Below are positions 34,185 to 38,322 of a stretch of DNA of 38,322 bases, piece after piece. Location: contig CAZYXR010000026.1 of assembly GCA_964650845.1 (NCBI GenBank), forward strand, positions 1-38,322, in the 5' to 3' direction. Source of the stretch: UBA7692 sp964650845 (lineage in GTDB: Bacteria > Bacteroidota > Bacteroidia > Chitinophagales > LD1). The position numbers and the translations under genes were made by a program. The notes under the pieces were generated by a model. The model ran no database searches. It was given only the letters and a program-made list of their open reading frames with translations, and was not told the DNA's origin. The first letter of the stretch is position 1. Each line of letters begins with the position of its first letter.

Positions 34185-35144
34185 TCACAACGATCTTTCT
34201 GCTCTGCGCAGTCTATCATTTATTGCGCGCCCCAAACCCACCTCGGGTAAATATTCGGCAAGAATGATTTCGCAATCGCTACTATCGAACAAACGCAGCG
34301 CCTTAAAAAGATTGGCAGCGGCCTCATGCAAATTGCCATTTTCCGAAAGAAACATCACCTCATCTTGAAACTTATTGCGATATTCCTTGAAGGCTAACAC
34401 ACCTTTCCTTTTATGTTTAAACATCTCTGAAAGCAATGAAAGATCTCCAATTATCAATGGTTTGAGAGGTGCATAATGCGAAGCAAGTTTACCTGGCGCA
34501 GTAGGGTTTGACGACTGATTCAACTGAAGCTCAACATTGCCACAAACTTCGGCAATTGCTTCTACACTTAACCCACCAAGGCGATGTACAACTATCTTAT
34601 CGGCAATTACTTCTAGAATTGTAGATTCTACACCAACCACTGCATCACCACCTTCTAACACAAAAGGTATTTTACCTTGCAGTTGCTCAAATACATGTTG
34701 TGCAGTGGTGGGGCTGATGTACCCAAATGGATTTGCACTTGGCGCAGCCAACGGAAAAGGCAATTGTTTCAGCAACTGGTGAGTAAGCGGATGTGCAGGC
34801 ATGCGTAAGCCAACGGTATCTAAACCAGAGGTTACTAAATCGGGAATTATCGGATTTTTTTTAAGTAGCAGTGTAAGTGGCCCCGGCATGAACTTCTCGG
34901 CAAGCTGCTTTGCCAAATCGGGCACATCGCTCGCATATTTTTCAATACTATCAATTGCGTCAATATGTACGATTAATGGATCGAAAAACGGGCGTTGCTT
35001 TGCTTCAAAAATTTTGAGCACCGCATTTTCATTTAAGGCATTAGCAGCTAAGCCATAAACCGTTTCGGTTGGAATGCCCACCACCTCGCCTGCTGTTAGC
35101 AAACGAACAGCTTCCTCAATGTTTTTTGAAATTACAGTTTGCAC
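34185..35144 (-). CDS. tsaC: L-threonylcarbamoyladenylate synthase (Sua5 type)
   Basis: This enzyme makes threonylcarbamoyl-AMP from threonine, bicarbonate and ATP for the t6A37 modification of ANN-decoding tRNAs. The 319 residues include the YrdC core (about 8-195), with PTETVYGLAANAL at 25-37, KQRPFFDPLIVHI at 49-61 and APSANPFGYISPTTAQ near 134-149. A C-terminal Sua5 domain linked by SNPTAPGKLASHYAPLKP follows, so this is the long Sua5 form rather than short TsaC. It starts 33 bases after the clpX stop on the same strand, probably in one transcript. Confidence 0.93.
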   Translation of the reverse strand: MQTVISKNIEEAVRLLTAGEVVGIPTETVYGLAANALNENAVLKIFEAKQRPFFDPLIVHIDAIDSIEKYASDVPDLAKQLAEKFMPGPLTLLLKKNPIIPDLVTSGLDTVGLRMPAHPLTHQLLKQLPFPLAAPSANPFGYISPTTAQHVFEQLQGKIPFVLEGGDAVVGVESTILEVIADKIVVHRLGGLSVEAIAEVCGNVELQLNQSSNPTAPGKLASHYAPLKPLIIGDLSLLSEMFKHKRKGVLAFKEYRNKFQDEVMFLSENGNLHEAAANLFKALRLFDSSDCEIILAEYLPEVGLGRAINDRLRRAERSL

Positions 35145-35177
35145 AATTTAAAAAAGAAGGTTCTCACCATTTGCTGA

Positions 35178-36416
35178 TTATGCAGCCTTTAGTTGCAATT
35201 CTTTTTTACGCTCAAATTGACGCTCGGCATACGCTTTGTTCAACACAAATTCCTTTACGCCCTTCTCTGAAGGCAATTCAAACATTGCTTCGTTCATGAT
35301 GGCTTCGCAGATACTACGCAAACCACGCGCTCCCAAATTCAACTCCAATGCTTTCACTACCATATACTCTAAAGCATCGTCTTCTACTTTAAGAGTTATG
35401 TTTTCTGTTTTAAAAATCTTTTTGTACTGCTTTATCAAAGCATTTTTGGGCTCGGTAAGAATATCGCGAAGTGCCTCTTTGCCCAATGGATTCAAATATG
35501 AAACCACAGGAATTCTACCAATCAACTCCGGAATCAAACCAAAGCTACGCAAGTCGGCTGCGGTGATGTATTGAAGAAAATTATCGGCATCGGTTTTTTC
35601 AGCGTCTTTGGCCTTTTTAAAACCCACTTTTGAGCGATTTAAGCGTGCTGCAATCAACTTCTCGATACCTTCAAAAGCACCTCCGCAGATGAACAAAATA
35701 TTTGACGTGTCCATCTTCAACAGCTTCTGTTCTGGATGTTTTCTTCCACCTTGTGGCGGCACTAAAACTTCTGCACCTTCCAATAACTTTAACATGCCTT
35801 GCTGCACACCTTCGCCACTTACATCGCGTGTAATGGAAGGGTTGTCGCCTTTGCGAGCAACTTTATCAATTTCATCAATAAAAATTATGCCTCGTTCTGC
35901 TGCTGCAACATCAAAATTGCAAGCCTGTAACAAACGAGAAAGAATACTTTCTACATCTTCGCCTACATAGCCGGCTTCGGTAAAAACAGTGGCATCGGCA
36001 ATTGCAAATGGAACATTCAAATACTTTGCTATTGTTTTTGCAATGAGTGTTTTACCCGTACCTGTGTTACCAACAAGAAGAATATTAGATTTTTCAATTT
36101 CCACATCATCTGTTTTGGTTTGATTGATGCGTTTGTAATGGTTGTACACAGCAACCGAAATCACTTTCTTAGCTTCTTCTTGGCCAATTATGTGCAGATT
36201 CAAATGCGCAAAAATATCTTTGGGTTTGAACGAACTCAACAAAGGTGCTTTTCCTTGTTTTGGTTTGGGGCTTAGCTCTTCGCTAATAATCAATTGTGCT
36301 TGCGAAACACAGTTTTCGCAAATATGTCCTTCGGCTCCGGAAATAAGTATTTGCACATCTCTTTTTTTGCGCCCGCAAAACGAGCAATATGCTTCGTGTT
36401 CCTTTTTCATCCTCAT
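35178..36416 (-). CDS. clpX: ATP-dependent Clp protease ATP-binding subunit ClpX
   Basis: ClpX is the AAA+ unfoldase that feeds substrates to ClpP. The 412-residue protein has the N-terminal zinc-binding domain with Cys11, Cys14, Cys33 and Cys36 (CSFCGRKK and CENC). Walker A GNTGTGKT lies near residue 117, Walker B IIFIDEID near 176, then the sensor region and a C-terminal small domain ending ELQLKAA. The ATG at 36416 is followed two codons later by another ATG (36410), and either could start. No clpP is adjacent. tsaC follows on the same strand. thrS is divergent across a 256-base spacer. Confidence 0.97.
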   Translation of the reverse strand: MRMKKEHEAYCSFCGRKKRDVQILISGAEGHICENCVSQAQLIISEELSPKPKQGKAPLLSSFKPKDIFAHLNLHIIGQEEAKKVISVAVYNHYKRINQTKTDDVEIEKSNILLVGNTGTGKTLIAKTIAKYLNVPFAIADATVFTEAGYVGEDVESILSRLLQACNFDVAAAERGIIFIDEIDKVARKGDNPSITRDVSGEGVQQGMLKLLEGAEVLVPPQGGRKHPEQKLLKMDTSNILFICGGAFEGIEKLIAARLNRSKVGFKKAKDAEKTDADNFLQYITAADLRSFGLIPELIGRIPVVSYLNPLGKEALRDILTEPKNALIKQYKKIFKTENITLKVEDDALEYMVVKALELNLGARGLRSICEAIMNEAMFELPSEKGVKEFVLNKAYAERQFERKKELQLKAA

Positions 36417-36440
36417 TTAAAAATTATCGAAATAATACTG

Positions 36441-36448
36441 CAAAGATA
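36441..36448 (-). promoter_or_regulatory. -7 element of clpX
   Basis: On the minus strand this reads TATCTTTG, a full match to TAnnTTTG, 24 bases before the clpX ATG. The sequence 19 bases further upstream is TTCT rather than TTTG, so only the -7 part is strong. Confidence 0.5.
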
Positions 36449-36505
36449 GACTAAGAAAAATTGCATCAGAAGAAAAAACCTTAATTGCGAAAATTAAGCG
36501 TATGT

Positions 36506-36533
36506 GCTGCCTTTTTACCTAAAAACAGGCAGC
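36506..36533 (+). other. inverted repeat in the clpX-thrS spacer
   Basis: Arms GCTGCCT (36506-36512) and AGGCAGC (36527-36533), with an inner TTTT/AAAA that can extend the stem. No T-run follows on either strand. It lies upstream of both divergent genes, so it is not placed as a terminator for either. Function unknown. Confidence 0.45.
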
Positions 36534-36639
36534 TTCATTTGTTTGCATTGAGCACTTCATCCCCTTCAAAATACAAGCATTAAAGCGGTGTAAAATTACT
36601 GCCAACTATTTTTTTGATAAATCAAGTGCCTTGTTAAAC

Positions 36640-36647
36640 TATATTCG
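36640..36647 (+). promoter_or_regulatory. possible -7 element of thrS
   Basis: TATATTCG, one mismatch from TAnnTTTG, 25 bases before the thrS ATG at 36673. A TTTG lies upstream but at 23 rather than 19 bases, so the promoter call is tentative. Confidence 0.4.
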
Positions 36648-36672
36648 CGCACAATTTTTCAATAAGCAGATA

Positions 36673-38322
36673 ATGATAAAAATAACATTACCCGATGGCG
36701 CAGTGCGCGAATACGCAGCAGGCACTTCGGCACTTCAAGTGGCAGAGAGCATTTCGCAAGGTTTGGCACGCAAAGTATTGGCAGCAGAGGTAAATGGAGA
36801 AGTATTCGATTTAACTCGCGCTATCAATACCGATGCTTCGTTAAAACTGCTAACATGGGATGAAACTAATGGCAAAAAAACTTTTTGGCATTCAAGTGCG
36901 CATTTAATGGCAGAGGCTTTGGAAGCTACATTCCCTGGTGTAAAGTTTGGCATTGGCCCTGCAATTGACGAGGGTTTTTATTACGATATTGACTTAGGCG
37001 ACAAAAAGTTGACCGAAGAGGATTTGCGCAAACTCGAAACTACCATGAAAACGCTTGCATCAAAAGACAGTAAGTATCAGCGTAGCGAAGTAAGCAAAGC
37101 AGATGCCATAAAATACTTCACCGAAAAAAATGATGAATACAAACTTGAATTATTGCAAGATTTGAAAGATGGTGAGATTACATTTTACCAACAGGGCGAT
37201 TTTACCGATCTATGCCGCGGCCCGCATATTCCATCAACAGGGCATATTAAAAGCATAAAGCTATTAAGTATTGCCGGTGCATATTGGCGCGGAGATGAAA
37301 AGAACAAGCAACTTACACGTGTGTACGGTATTACATTTCCAAAACAGCAATTGCTGGATGATTATTTAGTGCTGCTTGAAGAGCGCAAAAAGCGCGACCA
37401 CCGCACTCTTGGAAAAGAATTGGAGATATTCACTTTTGATGATGAAGTAGGCCCGGGGCTGCCGCTGTGGCTGCCCAAAGGTGCTGCTATTATTGAAAAA
37501 TTAGAGGCGCTTGCAAAAAGCACCGAGGCAGCACAAGGTTATGTGCGTGTAAAAAGCCCACACATTGCTAAAGAAGCGTTGTATTTAAGAAGTGGCCACT
37601 TACCCTATTATGCCGATAGTATGTTTCCCCCTATGGAAATGGATGGTTCAAAGTATTATTTAAAAGCAATGAACTGCCCACATCATCACAAGATTTTTGC
37701 AGCCACACCAAAAAGCTACAGAGATTTACCGTTACGATTTGCAGAATACGGCACCTGTTATCGCTACGAACAAAGCGGAGAATTGTTTGGTTTGATGCGT
37801 GTGCGCTCGCTGCAAATGAATGATGCACACATCTATTGCACTGCCGAGCAATTTGAAGAAGAGTTCATGAAAGTGAATGAACTTTATGTAAAATACTTTA
37901 AGATTTTTGGTATTGAAAAATACCAAATGCGCTTTAGCACACACGAGCCTTCTAAACTTGGGCAGAAGTACATCAACAATGCCGAAATGTGGAAGCAAAC
38001 CGAAGATATGGTTCGCAAAGTATTAATAAAAGGAGGCTTACCATTTGTGGAAGTAGCTGATGAAGCTGCTTTTTATGGCCCTAAAATTGATATACAAATT
38101 TGGAGCGCAATTGGTCGTGAATTTACCATTGCTACCAATCAGGTTGATTTTGCGCAAGCCGAGCGATTTGATTTATCATACACAAATGATAAAAATGAAA
38201 AAGAACGCCCGTTGATTATTCACCGTGCACCACTTTCTACTCACGAGCGTTTTATCGGCTTTTTGTTAGAACATTATGCTGGTAAATTTCCAATCTGGCT
38301 TGCTCCAATTCAAGTCGTAATA
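36673..38322 (+). CDS. thrS: threonine--tRNA ligase, cut by the window end
   Basis: The frame is open without a stop for 550 codons from ATG 36673 to the last base. The N-terminal TGS domain begins MIKITLPDGAVREYAAGTSA. The editing domain carries the H73xxxH77 (HSSAH) and C181xxxH185 (CRGPH) set needed to clear serine from tRNA-Thr. The class II catalytic core has MNCPHH with its zinc-ligand cysteine, motif 2 in LRFAEYGTCYRYE, MRVRSLQMNDAHIY and the zinc-ligand histidine in PLSTHERFIG. About 90-100 residues of the anticodon-binding domain should lie beyond the window. In many genomes infC, rpmI and rplT follow, which cannot be checked here. Confidence 0.97.
   Translation, partial: MIKITLPDGAVREYAAGTSALQVAESISQGLARKVLAAEVNGEVFDLTRAINTDASLKLLTWDETNGKKTFWHSSAHLMAEALEATFPGVKFGIGPAIDEGFYYDIDLGDKKLTEEDLRKLETTMKTLASKDSKYQRSEVSKADAIKYFTEKNDEYKLELLQDLKDGEITFYQQGDFTDLCRGPHIPSTGHIKSIKLLSIAGAYWRGDEKNKQLTRVYGITFPKQQLLDDYLVLLEERKKRDHRTLGKELEIFTFDDEVGPGLPLWLPKGAAIIEKLEALAKSTEAAQGYVRVKSPHIAKEALYLRSGHLPYYADSMFPPMEMDGSKYYLKAMNCPHHHKIFAATPKSYRDLPLRFAEYGTCYRYEQSGELFGLMRVRSLQMNDAHIYCTAEQFEEEFMKVNELYVKYFKIFGIEKYQMRFSTHEPSKLGQKYINNAEMWKQTEDMVRKVLIKGGLPFVEVADEAAFYGPKIDIQIWSAIGREFTIATNQVDFAQAERFDLSYTNDKNEKERPLIIHRAPLSTHERFIGFLLEHYAGKFPIWLAPIQVVI

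Noticed and set aside
36417..36672. T-box riboswitch or ribosomal autoregulator before thrS
   Set aside because: No T-box consensus, specifier loop or terminator/antiterminator pair can be seen. The single hairpin at 36506-36533 lacks a T-run, and the proposed promoter lies after it.

Overview
The window reads as a piece of a Bacteroidota chromosome, probably from the Chitinophagia/Saprospiria side of the phylum, though the exact family cannot be fixed by eye. The evidence is a C-terminal type IX secretion sorting domain, many lipoproteins, DUF4296 and DUF4369/DUF5106-type proteins, the rsfS-ftsH-LUD gene order, an almost complete lack of Shine-Dalgarno sequences, and promoters of the Bacteroidota form TTG-N19-TAnnTTTG. 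The DNA is AT-rich and codon use looks uniform. I see no insertion sequence, prophage, CRISPR array, rRNA or tRNA.

Layout. 1-3.1 kb (minus): DUF4296 lipoprotein, membrane-anchored GH16-like protein and helical-repeat protein, closely spaced. 3.4-6.8 kb (minus): rsfS, ftsH and a LUD-domain protein. 6.9-8.4 kb (plus): biotin ligase and an omega-amidase-like nitrilase. 8.5-10.2 kb: three small exported proteins of unknown role. 10.3-13.8 kb (plus): a flavodoxin-like gene with a broken frame, a flavin-dependent halogenase-type protein and a DUF1702 protein. This is the only stretch that looks like specialised metabolism. 13.9-15.2 kb (minus): hpf and a Xer-type tyrosine recombinase broken inside its catalytic core. 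15.3-17.4 kb (plus): a crotonase-fold protein, a BKACE/DUF849 enzyme and a small unknown protein. 17.5-21.5 kb (minus): a small two-TM protein, a PstS-like lipoprotein, a TPR protein and an MCE/MlaD protein. 21.7-24.0 kb (plus): Mrp/ApbC and a Ca-dependent PI-PLC-like lipoprotein. 24.1-25.6 kb (minus): panB and mtgA. 25.7-32.5 kb (plus): a SpoU methyltransferase, a T9SS cargo hydrolase, rseP, der, a tiny Ala/Glu-rich lipoprotein and a TlpA-like thioredoxin interrupted by ten Ns. 32.6-34.1 kb (plus): rpoA-rplQ with its own consensus promoter. 34.2-36.4 kb (minus): clpX and tsaC. 36.7 kb to the end (plus): thrS, cut by the window edge.

Most genes are housekeeping: translation (thrS, rpoA, rplQ, rsfS, der, hpf, tsaC, trmH), protein quality control (ftsH, clpX, rseP), envelope (mtgA, MlaD, lipoproteins) and cofactors (birA, panB, mrp). 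The best candidate for something poorly described is the 10.3-13.8 kb cassette. It joins a flavin halogenase with recognisable halogenase motifs to a DUF1702 protein, a family known from enediyne gene clusters, with no polyketide synthase in view. Three places (about 10.39 kb, 14.46 kb and the N gap at 32.24 kb) interrupt otherwise well-conserved genes, so assembly quality should be considered before calling any of them biological.
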